In this document: in pieces, positions 43,823-52,860 of the stretch
How positions within the stretch are numbered: the first letter of the stretch is position 1
Layout of the letters: each line of letters begins with the position of its first letter
From: Lachnospiraceae bacterium
GTDB taxonomy: Bacteria; Bacillota; Clostridia; Lachnospirales; Lachnospiraceae
Direction: 5' to 3'
DNA: 64,000 bases
NCBI GenBank assembly: GCA_017500935.1
Contig: JAFVXW010000005.1
Span: 39,095-103,094 of the forward strand
The notes under the pieces: generated by a model
The model's input: the letters and a program-made list of their open reading frames with translations, nothing else
Told to the model about the DNA's origin: nothing
Databases searched by the model: none
Program-made: the position numbers and the translations under genes

Positions 43823-44246
43823 TATCAAAAGAGCTGCAAAAGCAGCAAAAAATACGGAGGCAATGCCTGAAAATGCAGCAGTGATGCCTGAAAGCACGGC
43901 AGCAGAAGCGGCTGAAACAGCAGCACCTGCAGCAGAGACAGCACCCGCAGAAACAGCAGTACCCGCAGCGGAGGCAGCGCCTGCAGAAAAAACAGCAGCG
44001 AAGACCGCCAAAAAAACCACAACCCAAAAGGCATCTACAACAAGGAAAGCTTCTGCTTCCACAAAGAAAACGACCGCCAAAGCAACTGAGAAAGCAGCTG
44101 TGAAAGAGGCTGTGATCGAAGCGACAGCACCTGAAGTCATGGAAATGGCAGTTGCTGAAGTAAAAGAGGCAGAAGTGAAGGCAGCGGAAGAAGAAACCTA
44201 CATTACCTTTGGTATTGGAGAAGATCTTCCTGCATATCTGTTATAA
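43803..44246 (+). CDS. Disordered Ala/Lys/Thr/Glu-rich protein, possible ParA partner
   Basis: A 147-residue protein of low complexity. It starts with a basic MPVGAGSIKRAAKAAK and continues with Ala/Pro/Glu repeats. A very basic Lys/Thr/Ala block (about 60-95) resembles histone-H1-like tails and could touch DNA, and an acidic stretch leads to a conserved-looking C-terminus (YITFGIGEDLPAYLL). AAGGAGG and a 20-base overlap with the ParA gene show coupling. It resembles McdB-type partners in being disordered, but shares no clear motif with them. Confidence 0.75.
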   Translation: MPVGAGSIKRAAKAAKNTEAMPENAAVMPESTAAEAAETAAPAAETAPAETAVPAAEAAPAEKTAAKTAKKTTTQKASTTRKASASTKKTTAKATEKAAVKEAVIEATAPEVMEMAVAEVKEAEVKAAEEETYITFGIGEDLPAYLL

Positions 44247-44260
44247 AAAGTCAAAATAAG

Positions 44261-44312
44261 AAAAAGACGGATTTTTGATGAAGATAGGTATCATCAGAAA
44301 TTCGTCTTTTTT
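44261..44312. terminator. Terminator of the microcompartment operon
   Basis: A stem AAAAGACGGATTTTTGATGA / TCATCAGAAATTCGTCTTTT with a nine-base loop and a T-run. It also serves the convergent DtxR-like gene. Confidence 0.88.
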
Positions 44313-44320
44313 GATTTGGA

Positions 44321-44695
44321 TCAGCGGCTGCCTGCCTGCAGCACATAATCTTTAATAGCCTGGAAGCTCTCGGGACTGATCACATGCTCGATTTTACATG
44401 CATCCTCGGCAGCAACCTCAGCAGGAACCCCCAGACGCTTTAACCAGGAGGTCAGCAGTTCGTGACGTTCAAAGATCATATCAGCGATCTTACGCCCGGA
44501 ATCTGTCAGATAAATGAAACCGGCATCTGTCACTGTGATATGTTCCAGTTCGCGCAGATTCTTCATTGCGACACTTACGCTGGATTTTTTAAAGCCAAGT
44601 TCATTGGCAATATCGACAGCACGGACAACAGGCAGTTTTTTACTTAAAATCAGAATTGTCTCCAGATAATTTTCAGCAGATTCGTTAATAGCCAT
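44321..44695 (-). CDS. DtxR-family metal-dependent regulator
   Basis: A 124-residue protein with the DtxR/MntR winged HTH (AVDIANELGFKKSSVSVAMKNL) and dimerisation domain, lacking the SH3-like third domain. Metal ligands are visible: Glu residues in ESAENYLETI, His in ERHELL, and a CKIEH motif. The Cys-x-x-Glu-His arrangement matches DtxR/IdeR (iron) rather than the Glu of MntR, so an Fe2+ response is favoured. It could also act on the metal-type ABC importer at 19.8 kb, which is speculation. Confidence 0.9.
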   Translation of the reverse strand: MAINESAENYLETILILSKKLPVVRAVDIANELGFKKSSVSVAMKNLRELEHITVTDAGFIYLTDSGRKIADMIFERHELLTSWLKRLGVPAEVAAEDACKIEHVISPESFQAIKDYVLQAGSR

Positions 44696-44827
44696 TTATT
44701 TCCTCACTTTATTTTGCGTTCATAAGTATTAGTTCTATCAGTATAGCACAGACTGACAAGAAAAGCAAATAGGTGTGCGTCGGGGATAAGCGCGTCAGCA
44801 AAAAATGATGTTTCCTATCATACAAAG

Positions 44828-44866
44828 AAAAAGCCTTAACTCCCAGTGACGGTAGGAGTCAAGGCC
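44828..44866 (-). terminator. Terminator of rpsT
   Basis: On the minus strand, GCCTTGACTCC and GGAGTTAAGGC pair around a ten-base loop, followed by TTTTTC. Confidence 0.85.
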
Positions 44867-44893
44867 TGTCTGTTCTATATATCAGTAAACTGA

Positions 44894-45157
44894 TTAAGCC
44901 ATCTCGTTAACAGCTTTTGCAAGACGGGAAATCTTTCTTGCAGCATTGTTCTTGTGATATACGCCCTTGCTTGCAGCTTTGTTGATTACTGCGGTAGCGT
45001 TGATCAGTGCTGCTTTAGCTGCTTCCTGGTCGTTAGCTTCGATAGCTACGCGAACTTTCTTGATAGCGGTCTTTACAGCAGATTTGATAGCTTTGTTTCT
45101 GTCAGCCTTGGTCTGGTTAACTAAAATTCTCTTCTTAGCAGATTTAATATTTGCCAC
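44894..45157 (-). CDS. rpsT: 30S ribosomal protein S20
   Basis: An 87-residue, very basic helical protein (VANIKSAKKRILVNQ at the start; AASKGVYHKNNAARKISRLAKAV near the end). It binds 16S rRNA early in 30S assembly. The GTG start follows GGAGGTG and gives the normal S20 length; a longer frame begins seven codons earlier. The order rpsT, gpr, spoIIP, lepA, hemW matches that of Bacillus. Confidence 0.97.
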   Translation of the reverse strand: MANIKSAKKRILVNQTKADRNKAIKSAVKTAIKKVRVAIEANDQEAAKAALINATAVINKAASKGVYHKNNAARKISRLAKAVNEMA

Positions 45158-45185
45158 TTTGACACCTCCACGTATCAATAATCCT

Positions 45186-45191
45186 ATTATA
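45186..45191 (-). promoter_or_regulatory. Candidate -10 box of rpsT
   Basis: A TATAAT on the minus strand lies about 30 bases before the GTG. The -35 region (TTTAAT, 16 bases further) is weak. A near-palindrome ATGAAATTTGTTTCAT covers the spacer. Confidence 0.5.
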
Positions 45192-45366
45192 GTATGAAAT
45201 TTGTTTCATTAAAGCCGGACACGGACGTTCTAATGTAAACACACAAATGTATTCTATGAGATTGAAAGCATTCTGTCAATACATAATTTCATTTTTTTCG
45301 TAAAAAATAGCCAGTAAATGTCCATTACGCATACTTTATAAATAAGTGCAAAGAGGGGGAATTTTT

Positions 45367-46278
45367 GTGGGCAGTTTTCAGGTGCGGACAGATCTGGCAT
45401 TGGAGGCCAGAGAAAGTGTTCAGGACAGCTCAGGACAGATCCGGGGAGTAAAATATGAGGAAGAAAACAATAAAAATGCGGGGATTCATGTTACAAAAGT
45501 AACGATTGAAACAAAAAACGGTGCGAAGGCGATGGGAAAACCAATGGGAATTTATATCACACTGGAGGTCCCGGGACTGGCAGAACCGGACGAAGGGTAT
45601 CACAGGGAAGTGTCAGAAGAACTGGCACATCAGCTGCAGGGCATTATGCCTGTCATGGATAAGGAGATGTCCGTGCTGGTTGTAGGACTTGGAAACCGCG
45701 ATGTGACAGCAGATTCCTTGGGGCCGAATGTGGCGGATAATCTGTTTGTAAATCGCCATGTGCTTATGGAGTTTGGAGCGGCTGCTTATAATAAGGAAAA
45801 AATGCATCAGATCAGCTGTATTGTACCGGGAGTGATGGCAAAAACAGGGATGGAAAGCGCGGAAATTGTAAAAGGTGTGGTGGAGGAAACCAAACCGGAT
45901 TTTGTGATCGCAGTGGATGCTTTAGCAGCACGTTCAACCAGAAGACTCAATCGCACCATTCAGCTGAGTACCGCCGGAATCCATCCGGGCTCAGGAGTTG
46001 GAAATCACCGGAATGCGCTTACACAGGAAAGCCTGGGGATTCCGGTACTGGCCGTGGGTGTACCCACAGTCGTGGACGCGGCGACCATTGTGGGAGATGC
46101 GCTGGAAAAGCTGGAAGCAGAGTGTGACCTGACCATTATGGCAGGAAGAGAGCATCCGCAGGCTATTTCAGAACTGAATAATATGTATGTGACAGGTAAA
46201 GATATCGATGAAACCGTCAAACGGCTGGGTTATACGATCTCGGAAGCAATTAATATTGCGCTGGAAGAAATCGAATAA
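45367..46278 (+). CDS. gpr: Germination protease GPR
   Basis: A 303-residue aspartic-type protease that degrades small acid-soluble spore proteins at germination. FQVRTDLALEARE at the N-terminus (the pro-peptide and cleavage region), VGLGNRDVTADSLGP, and DALAARSTRRLNRTIQLSTAGIHPGSGVGNHR are diagnostic. A GTG seven codons inside the longest frame has a GAGGGGG site and gives the usual beginning. It proves that the organism is a spore former or descends from one. Confidence 0.96.
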   Translation: MGSFQVRTDLALEARESVQDSSGQIRGVKYEEENNKNAGIHVTKVTIETKNGAKAMGKPMGIYITLEVPGLAEPDEGYHREVSEELAHQLQGIMPVMDKEMSVLVVGLGNRDVTADSLGPNVADNLFVNRHVLMEFGAAAYNKEKMHQISCIVPGVMAKTGMESAEIVKGVVEETKPDFVIAVDALAARSTRRLNRTIQLSTAGIHPGSGVGNHRNALTQESLGIPVLAVGVPTVVDAATIVGDALEKLEAECDLTIMAGREHPQAISELNNMYVTGKDIDETVKRLGYTISEAINIALEEIE

Positions 46279-46307
46279 AAAAAGCGTGCGTCGGCATATA
46301 TTTTCCT

Positions 46308-47693
46308 ATGAGAAAAAGAGCGCGTCTACGAAAAGAAGTGTATAGAGTTGCTGCGGCAGTGTTGGGAGTCTTTATTGTGCTGTTGTTTTTGGGCAGCTTT
46401 ACTACAGAGAAAGTCCGTAAAAGGGAAATAAACGGAGGAAACAGACTGCTGGCAGATTTTTTGGAGCATGAAGTGATCACTTTCTGGATTCCGCTGCTTC
46501 ATTATGCGCAGGGGATGGATGAGGGGAGTTTTCTTGCAGGGCTGGGAATGCCTTTTTTATTCTCTTATCTGGAGCAGGAAACAGAAATCGTGCTGCAGAC
46601 AGAAAGTATACAGACTATGGAAGAAATCATTCGGGCAGAGGGGCGGGATGAAACTGTCCGGGAATCTTTTGCAGATTCCATGGAACCGCCCCGGGTATCT
46701 GATGGGAAAATGGTGGTTTCGGAGGATATGGAAAAGGCTCTTTTGGCAGAAAATAAGACAGATGGGCAGCAAAAGGAGTCTGACATAACGAAAGTGCCGG
46801 CACAGGGGACCAAAACAGAGACACAAACAGCAGCTGGGCAGGACGCTATAACAACAGAGCAGGAGTCTGCAACGGCAGAAGTGGACGTCACAGCAACAGA
46901 GCAGGAATCGATTGTCAGAAAACAAAGGTATCAGTGGGAATATTATGAAAATTATGAAGAACTGGTGAATGAGTTTTTTGTGGTGGATGCTTCTACCATG
47001 GCAGATGACACACTTTTGGATGTGCAGGCATTTTTAGCGCAGGATCTGTCGGTGGAAAAACGTACGGATGACCAGCCGCAGATTCTCATTTACCATACTC
47101 ATTCCCAGGAATGGTTTGCCGATACGGTTAAAGGAGATCCGGCCACCACCATTATGGGCGTGGGGCAGGTGCTTGCCAGAATTCTGCAGGATCAATACGG
47201 TTATAATGTGATGCATCATCTGGGGCAATATGATGTGGAAAACCGGGATTATGCTTATAATACGGCACTTCCCTATCTGGAACAGCTGTTGGAGGAAAAT
47301 CCCACCATTGAAGTGGTGATCGACCTGCATCGGGATCAGGTGGACGAGGGGACAAAGCTGCTGACAACTATTGACGGACGTCCTACCGCCAGATTTATGT
47401 TTTTCAATGGTTTGTCGCAGACTAAAAAACTTGGAAAAATCGGGTATCTGCCAAATGAAAATCTGCAGAAAAATCTGGCATTTTCTTTTCAGATGCAGGC
47501 TTTGTGCAACCAGTATTATCCGGGATTGACGCGCAGGATCTATCTGAAAGGATACCGTTACAATATGCATTTAAAGGCCAGATATCTGCTGGTGGAAATG
47601 GGGGCGCAGACCAATTCTTATCAGGAATGCTATAATGCCTGTATTCCGCTGGCAAAAATTCTGGATATGGAATTGTCAGGGGCTTCGTTTTAA
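46308..47693 (+). CDS. spoIIP: Stage II sporulation protein P
   Basis: A 461-residue membrane-anchored peptidoglycan hydrolase of the engulfment complex (with SpoIID and SpoIIM). One TM helix lies at about 14-30. A Glu/Thr/Gln-rich linker (about 140-200) precedes the catalytic domain, marked by ILIYHTHSQEWF with the zinc-binding His and Glu, VVIDLHRDQVD, and the closing LKARYLLVEMGAQTNS. Located after gpr as in Bacillus. Confidence 0.95.
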   Translation: MRKRARLRKEVYRVAAAVLGVFIVLLFLGSFTTEKVRKREINGGNRLLADFLEHEVITFWIPLLHYAQGMDEGSFLAGLGMPFLFSYLEQETEIVLQTESIQTMEEIIRAEGRDETVRESFADSMEPPRVSDGKMVVSEDMEKALLAENKTDGQQKESDITKVPAQGTKTETQTAAGQDAITTEQESATAEVDVTATEQESIVRKQRYQWEYYENYEELVNEFFVVDASTMADDTLLDVQAFLAQDLSVEKRTDDQPQILIYHTHSQEWFADTVKGDPATTIMGVGQVLARILQDQYGYNVMHHLGQYDVENRDYAYNTALPYLEQLLEENPTIEVVIDLHRDQVDEGTKLLTTIDGRPTARFMFFNGLSQTKKLGKIGYLPNENLQKNLAFSFQMQALCNQYYPGLTRRIYLKGYRYNMHLKARYLLVEMGAQTNSYQECYNACIPLAKILDMELSGASF

Positions 47694-47728
47694 AAACAAG
47701 ATTACATAGAAGAATCAAAAATTTCTGA

Positions 47729-47757
47729 TTGTTAAATTGCATGCTTTATGGCATAAT
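47729..47757 (+). promoter_or_regulatory. Candidate promoter of lepA
   Basis: TTGTTA (47729-47734), 17 bases, CATAAT (47752-47757), about 55 bases before the lepA start. Confidence 0.55.
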
Positions 47758-47811
47758 GATTCTGTATATCCATGGGAATGCAAAATATAACAGGAGAACT
47801 ATTTTAAATAC

Positions 47812-49629
47812 ATGGCAGGAACAGACAGAAGTAAAATCAGAAATTTTTGTATTGTAGCACATATTGACCACGGTAAGTCCACACTTGCAGACCGTATCAT
47901 TGAAAAGACCGGTCTTTTGACCAGCAGAGAGATGCAGGAGCAGGTGCTTGACAACATGGATCTGGAGCGTGAGCGCGGTATCACCATCAAATCTCAGGCA
48001 GTCCGCACCATTTATAAGGCACAGGACGGTGAGGAATATGTTTTTAACCTGATCGATACCCCCGGACACGTGGACTTTAACTATGAAGTAAGCCGTTCTC
48101 TGGCTGCCTGTGACGGCGCGATCCTGGTGGTTGACGCGGCACAGGGTATTGAGGCACAGACTCTGGCAAACGTATATCTGGCATTGGATCACAATCTGGA
48201 AGTTTTTCCCGTTATCAATAAGATCGACCTGCCCAGCGCAGAGCCCGACAGAGTAAAGGAAGAGATTGAGGATGTTATCGGTCTGGAGGCACATGATGCG
48301 CCCCTTATTTCTGCGAAGAACGGTATTGGCATTGAAGAGGTTCTGGAAGCTGTTGTGCAGAAAATCCCCGCACCCGGCGGCAGCAGTGAAAATCCGCTGC
48401 AGGCCCTGATCTTTGACTCTGTTTACGATCCCTACAAGGGCGTTATCGTATTTTTCCGTGTCATGGAAGGAACTGTGCGTAAGGGAACCAAAGTGAAAAT
48501 GATGGCGACCGGTGCAAGCTTTGATGTTGTGGAAGTGGGTTATTTTGGTGCCGGTCAGTTTTTACCCTGCGAGGAACTGTCTGCCGGCATGGTAGGTTAT
48601 CTGACTGCTTCCATCAAGAACGTAAAGGATACCCGTGTGGGTGATACCATTACTGATGTGGCAAACCCCTGCAGTGAGGCGCTGCCCGGTTATAAAAAAG
48701 TAAACTCCATGGTATACTGCGGTATGTATCCTGCAGACGGTGCAAAATACCCTGATCTGCGTGATGCACTGGAAAAACTGCAGTTAAACGATGCGTCTCT
48801 TTTTTATGAACCTGAAACCTCCATCGCACTGGGTTTTGGTTTCCGATGCGGATTTTTAGGACTTTTGCATCTGGAGATCATTCAGGAGCGACTGGAAAGA
48901 GAGTATAATCTGGATTTAGTAACCACTGCTCCGGGTGTAGTATACAGAGTGCATACCTATAACGGAGAAATGATTGAGCTGACCAATCCGTCCAATCTTC
49001 CTGATCCCAACCTGATCGAATATATGGAAGAGCCTATTGTCAGCGCAGAGATCATGGTGACGACCGAGTTTATCGGTTCTATCATGGAGCTGTGTCAGGA
49101 GCGCCGCGGTGTTTATCTGGGAATGGAATACATGGAAGAAACCCGTGCCGTGCTTCGCTATGAACTGCCGCTCAATGAAATTATTTACGACTTCTTTGAT
49201 GCTTTAAAATCCCGTTCCAGAGGCTATGCTTCCTTTGACTATGAGCTGAAAGGATACGAACAGTCCGAACTGGTAAAACTGGATATTCTGATCAACAAAG
49301 AGGAAGTGGATGCGCTGTCCTTTATCGTGCATAAAGAAAGTGCTTATGAGCGCGGACGTAAGATGTGTGAAAAGTTAAAGGACGAGATTCCGCGTCATCT
49401 GTTTGAAATCCCGATTCAGGCAGCAGTAGGCGGCAAGGTTATCGCCAGAGAAACTGTAAAGGCGGTTCGTAAGGACGTACTTGCCAAGTGTTACGGCGGT
49501 GACATTACCCGTAAGAAGAAACTGCTTGAAAAGCAGAAGGAAGGTAAGAAGCGTATGCGTCAGATCGGTAACGTAGAGATCCCGCAGAAGGCTTTCATGA
49601 GTGTCCTGAAGCTGGATGAGGGTAAGTAA
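47812..49629 (+). CDS. lepA: Elongation factor 4 (LepA)
   Basis: A 605-residue translational GTPase. It contains G1 [17 protein letters not shown] (G2), DTPGHVDF (G3) and NKIDLP (G4), then the LepA-specific [14 protein letters not shown] and a C-terminal basic [26 protein letters not shown] tail. It acts on the ribosome, affecting initiation or back-translocation under stress. Full length. Confidence 0.98.
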   Translation: MAGTDRSKIRNFCIVAHIDHGKSTLADRIIEKTGLLTSREMQEQVLDNMDLERERGITIKSQAVRTIYKAQDGEEYVFNLIDTPGHVDFNYEVSRSLAACDGAILVVDAAQGIEAQTLANVYLALDHNLEVFPVINKIDLPSAEPDRVKEEIEDVIGLEAHDAPLISAKNGIGIEEVLEAVVQKIPAPGGSSENPLQALIFDSVYDPYKGVIVFFRVMEGTVRKGTKVKMMATGASFDVVEVGYFGAGQFLPCEELSAGMVGYLTASIKNVKDTRVGDTITDVANPCSEALPGYKKVNSMVYCGMYPADGAKYPDLRDALEKLQLNDASLFYEPETSIALGFGFRCGFLGLLHLEIIQERLEREYNLDLVTTAPGVVYRVHTYNGEMIELTNPSNLPDPNLIEYMEEPIVSAEIMVTTEFIGSIMELCQERRGVYLGMEYMEETRAVLRYELPLNEIIYDFFDALKSRSRGYASFDYELKGYEQSELVKLDILINKEEVDALSFIVHKESAYERGRKMCEKLKDEIPRHLFEIPIQAAVGGKVIARETVKAVRKDVLAKCYGGDITRKKKLLEKQKEGKKRMRQIGNVEIPQKAFMSVLKLDEGK

Positions 49630-49709
49630 GACGCAGTTAACGCTGATTTATTTACCGTGGAGCCGCCGTCAGGCGGCATGGAAGTTTAGAAAAAACTGGA
49701 TAACAGAAC

Positions 49710-51026
49710 ATGAGCAAGAAACAAAGTATCTGCCCGGCGGTTGTTGAAAAACGGCCGCTGGGTATTTATATTCATATTCCTTTTTGCGTGCGCAAATGCC
49801 TGTACTGTGACTTTTTGTCCATGCCGGGAACAAACGAAACCATTGCGCGCTATATAAAGGCACTTTGCCGGCAGATCAAAACAGAGGCACCGGCTTATAC
49901 AGACCGCCGGATCAATACGATTTTTATAGGAGGCGGTACACCGTCTCTTTTATCGGGGGAACAGCTGACGGAGATTCTGCAGACGGTTTTTGAGGCATTC
50001 ACAGTAGATGCAGATGCAGAGATCACCATGGAGAGCAATCCCGGAACACTGACGGCAGAAAAACTCTGCGCTTACCGAAAGGCAGGTGTCAACCGGCTCA
50101 GTATGGGACTGCAGTCTACAGAAAATCAGCTTCTAAAGGCGCTGGGGAGGATTCATACCTGGGAGGATTTTCTGGAAAATTTTTATGCAGCCAGAAAGGC
50201 CGGATTCACCAATATCAATATTGATCTGATGTCGGCACTGCCCGGGCAGACGCTGGCAGACTGGATGGAAACGCTTCGGAAAGCAGCAGAGCTTTCGCCG
50301 GAACATATTTCCGCCTATAGTCTGATCATTGAGGAAGGTACGCCTTTTTATGAGTGGTACGGAGATAGGGATGATGCAGATGGCCTTGGCACGAACGGAC
50401 AGGATGCTGATACAGACGGCACAAATGGACAGCTGGCAGCATCGGGATGGCCTGCCCTGCCGCCGGAAGACGAAGAACGGCAGATGTATGCGCAGACAGA
50501 AAGCTTTTTAAACAGGAAAGGTTATAAGCGTTATGAAATCTCCAATTATGCCAAAGAGGGTTTTGCCTGCCGCCACAATGTCGGCAACTGGAACCGGACA
50601 GATTATCTGGGATTTGGCATCGGCGCGGCCTCTTTGGTGGACAACCGAAGATTTCGGGTGATCGCAGATCTGGAAAGGTATCTGGAATACTGTCTGTCTG
50701 AGGCGGAAGGCGGCGAAGAAGGGTGTTTGGGAGAGGACTTTTTGGTGGGAAAGCTCCACGAAGAAATCCATGCACTCACCGCACAGGAGCAGATGGAAGA
50801 ATTCATGTTTCTGGGACTGCGGCTGACGGAGGGAATCTCAGCAAAGGTATTTGCAGATACATTTGGTGTACCAATAGAAGAAGTCTACGGAGAAGTGCTA
50901 CAGAGGCTTAAAAAACAGGAATTGATTGTCTGGAATGATCAAAATCAGCAAATCAGCCTGACGGCGCGCGGCGTGGATGTAAGCAATTATGTACTGGCAG
51001 AATTTTTGCTGGAGGAAGAGGAATGA
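49710..51026 (+). CDS. hemW: HemW-like radical SAM protein
   Basis: A 438-residue protein of the HemN/HemW group. YIHIPFCVRKCLYCDFLS supplies the Cys-x3-Cys-x2-Cys cluster motif. It lacks the extra Cys of true coproporphyrinogen III dehydrogenase HemN, so HemW (haem chaperone) fits. GGGTPSLL and MESNPGTLT follow as in the family. An insert around residues 220-250 (Asp/Gly/Thr-rich) is unusual. Four-base overlap with the following dus pseudogene. Confidence 0.92.
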   Translation: MSKKQSICPAVVEKRPLGIYIHIPFCVRKCLYCDFLSMPGTNETIARYIKALCRQIKTEAPAYTDRRINTIFIGGGTPSLLSGEQLTEILQTVFEAFTVDADAEITMESNPGTLTAEKLCAYRKAGVNRLSMGLQSTENQLLKALGRIHTWEDFLENFYAARKAGFTNINIDLMSALPGQTLADWMETLRKAAELSPEHISAYSLIIEEGTPFYEWYGDRDDADGLGTNGQDADTDGTNGQLAASGWPALPPEDEERQMYAQTESFLNRKGYKRYEISNYAKEGFACRHNVGNWNRTDYLGFGIGAASLVDNRRFRVIADLERYLEYCLSEAEGGEEGCLGEDFLVGKLHEEIHALTAQEQMEEFMFLGLRLTEGISAKVFADTFGVPIEEVYGEVLQRLKKQELIVWNDQNQQISLTARGVDVSNYVLAEFLLEEEE

Positions 51027-51963
51027 AATACTATTTTGCGCCGATGGAAGGGATCACCGGCTATATTTTCAGAAATGCGCATCAGGCGTGTTTTGGCGGC
51101 ATTGAGAAATACTTTTCGCCGTTTATTACGCCCAAGCCCGGAAGCGGCTTAAGTACCCGGGAAAAAAACGATATTTTGCCGGAACATAACAGCAGCCTGC
51201 ATCTGGTTCCGCAGATTCTGGGCAATCAGGCGGAAGGATTTTTGATGGTGGCGAAGCTGTTGGAGGACATGGGATATCAGGAGGTTAACTTTAATCTGGG
51301 CTGTCCTTCGGGAACCGTGGTGCCCAAGAAAAAGGGGGCCGGTTTTTTGGCAGAAACCGAGATGCTGGATCGTTTTTTGGAAGAGATTTTACCAAAAATC
51401 CGATCGCAGTTTCCATTAAAACACGTATCGGCATGTATGATCCGGCAGAGTTTGAGGAACTTCTGGAAATTTACAACAAATATCCGGTCAAAGAGCTGAC
51501 AGTACATGCCAGAACGCGGGAAGAATATTATCAGGGAAATGTACATAACGAAAGCTTTGCTTATGCTTTTACGCACAGCAAAGCTCCGGTCTGCTGCAAC
51601 GGCGACCTGTTTTCTGCAAAAAAGATCGCAGAGTTTTCCGGACAGTTTCCGCAGGCAGACTGTGTGATGATCGGCAGGGGACTTTTGATCGATCCGGCTT
51701 TGGCGACGGGAGAAGCTTTACAGCGGGAGAAACTGAAAGCATTTCATGACAGACTGATCGCAGATTATCTGACCGTGCTTGCGCCGAAAGATACGCTGTT
51801 TAAGATGAAGGAGCTGTCTTCCTGGTTTATGCGGCTGTTTCCGGATGAGGAAAAGGCAAAGAAAAAGATCAGAAAAGCGCAGAGCCTGACAGAATATAAA
51901 GCGGCAGCAGACTGGCTGATCGCCAACGGACGGATGGAAGCAGTGGAGAAGTTTGTGTATTGA
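51023..51963 (+). pseudogene. tRNA-dihydrouridine synthase, frameshifted
   Basis: Two overlapping frames together make one Dus protein. The first (51023-51499) carries FAPMEGITGYIFR and NFNLGCPSGTVVPKKKGAGF with the catalytic Cys. The second (from at least 51388, to 51963) carries NPIAVSIKTRIGM, TVHARTREEYY and CVMIGRGLLIDPAL. They join at the T-run 51387-51390, where one extra T would restore LEEIFTKNPIAVSIKTRIG. This is either a recent mutation or a homopolymer sequencing error. If real, the first product ends after about 158 residues and lacks most of the RNA- and flavin-binding parts. Confidence 0.9.
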
Positions 51964-52069
51964 GGATGCTGTTTTAGGGACACATGGAAAGGCACGCAAA
52001 TGAAGCCCAGGTCATAGAATATAGAAAATCGGAAACGGCAGCTTTTTAAAGACTGCCGGGGAGCTATGT

Positions 52070-52717
52070 TTGAAGACCTTTCAAAAACCCCTTTCCAAAG
52101 AGGAAGAAAGCCTGTGCGTCATGGCCCTGCAGGATACGGATGCAGGAAAGCGTAAGGAGGCAAAACAGCTCCTGATCGAGAGAAATCTGCGTTTGGTGGC
52201 GCATATCGCCAGAAAATATATGAGTTTGGATGACGATCTGGATGATCTGATCTCCATTGGCTGTATCGGACTGATCAAGGCAGTGGACACCTTTGATCCG
52301 GGAAAAAACAACCGGCTGGCATCCTATGCGGCACGCTGTATCGACAACGAACTTTTGATGATGCTTAGGGGAAAAAAGAAAACAGCCAGAGAAGTTTCTT
52401 TATTTGAGCCGATCGGTACAGATAGGGAAGGCAACGAGATCAATCTGCTGGACGTGATGGTGCAGGAACAGACCGATGTGGTGGAGGAGATGGAAAAACA
52501 GCGGCAGCTGGGCGAAATTCACCGCATTTTGCAGCGGCAGCTTACCCAAAGGGAACGCGATATTATCAGAATGCGTTACGGGCTGCTTGACGGCAGGGAA
52601 CTGACGCAGAAGGATGTGGGAGAGAAGCTGGGAATATCCAGAAGCTATGTCAGCAGGATTGAGAAGAGAGCTTTGGAAAAATTAAAAAACGCATACTGTA
52701 CCGAAATGCAACCATGA
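52070..52717 (+). CDS. sigK: Sporulation sigma factor, SigK type
   Basis: A 215-residue sigma-70 family protein with regions 2.1-2.4 (RNLRLVAHIARKYMS, DDLISIGCIGLIKAVDTFDPGK, LASYAARCIDNELLMMLR), the REVSLFEPIGTDREGNEINLLDV linker typical of SigK/SigE, and region 4 (LTQRERDIIRMRYGL; YVSRIEKRALEKL). SigK drives late mother-cell genes. The start is a TTG after GGGGAG. The gene is intact, with no skin-like insertion. SigE is the main alternative; the sequence favours SigK. Confidence 0.85.
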   Translation: MKTFQKPLSKEEESLCVMALQDTDAGKRKEAKQLLIERNLRLVAHIARKYMSLDDDLDDLISIGCIGLIKAVDTFDPGKNNRLASYAARCIDNELLMMLRGKKKTAREVSLFEPIGTDREGNEINLLDVMVQEQTDVVEEMEKQRQLGEIHRILQRQLTQRERDIIRMRYGLLDGRELTQKDVGEKLGISRSYVSRIEKRALEKLKNAYCTEMQP

Positions 52718-52728
52718 AATGTTACTGA

Positions 52729-52763
52729 AAACGCCGGACTTGACAGATGTCAGTCCGGCGTTT
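52729..52763 (+). terminator. Likely terminator of sigK
   Basis: A strong 12-bp stem AAACGCCGGACT / AGTCCGGCGTTT, followed by only a short T stretch. Confidence 0.65.
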
Positions 52764-52860
52764 AGTATAGAGATACCGAATCTGATCTGATCTTTATGTT
52801 TTTGGGCATATCGCCCGGGATTTTCCAACAGACATGATGCCTGACAAAAGAAAGGCGTAT

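Noticed and set aside
43781-44140. 119-codon minus-strand Ala/Val-rich frame
   Set aside because: Antisense shadow of the low-complexity ParA partner gene, which has the good ribosome site and overlap.
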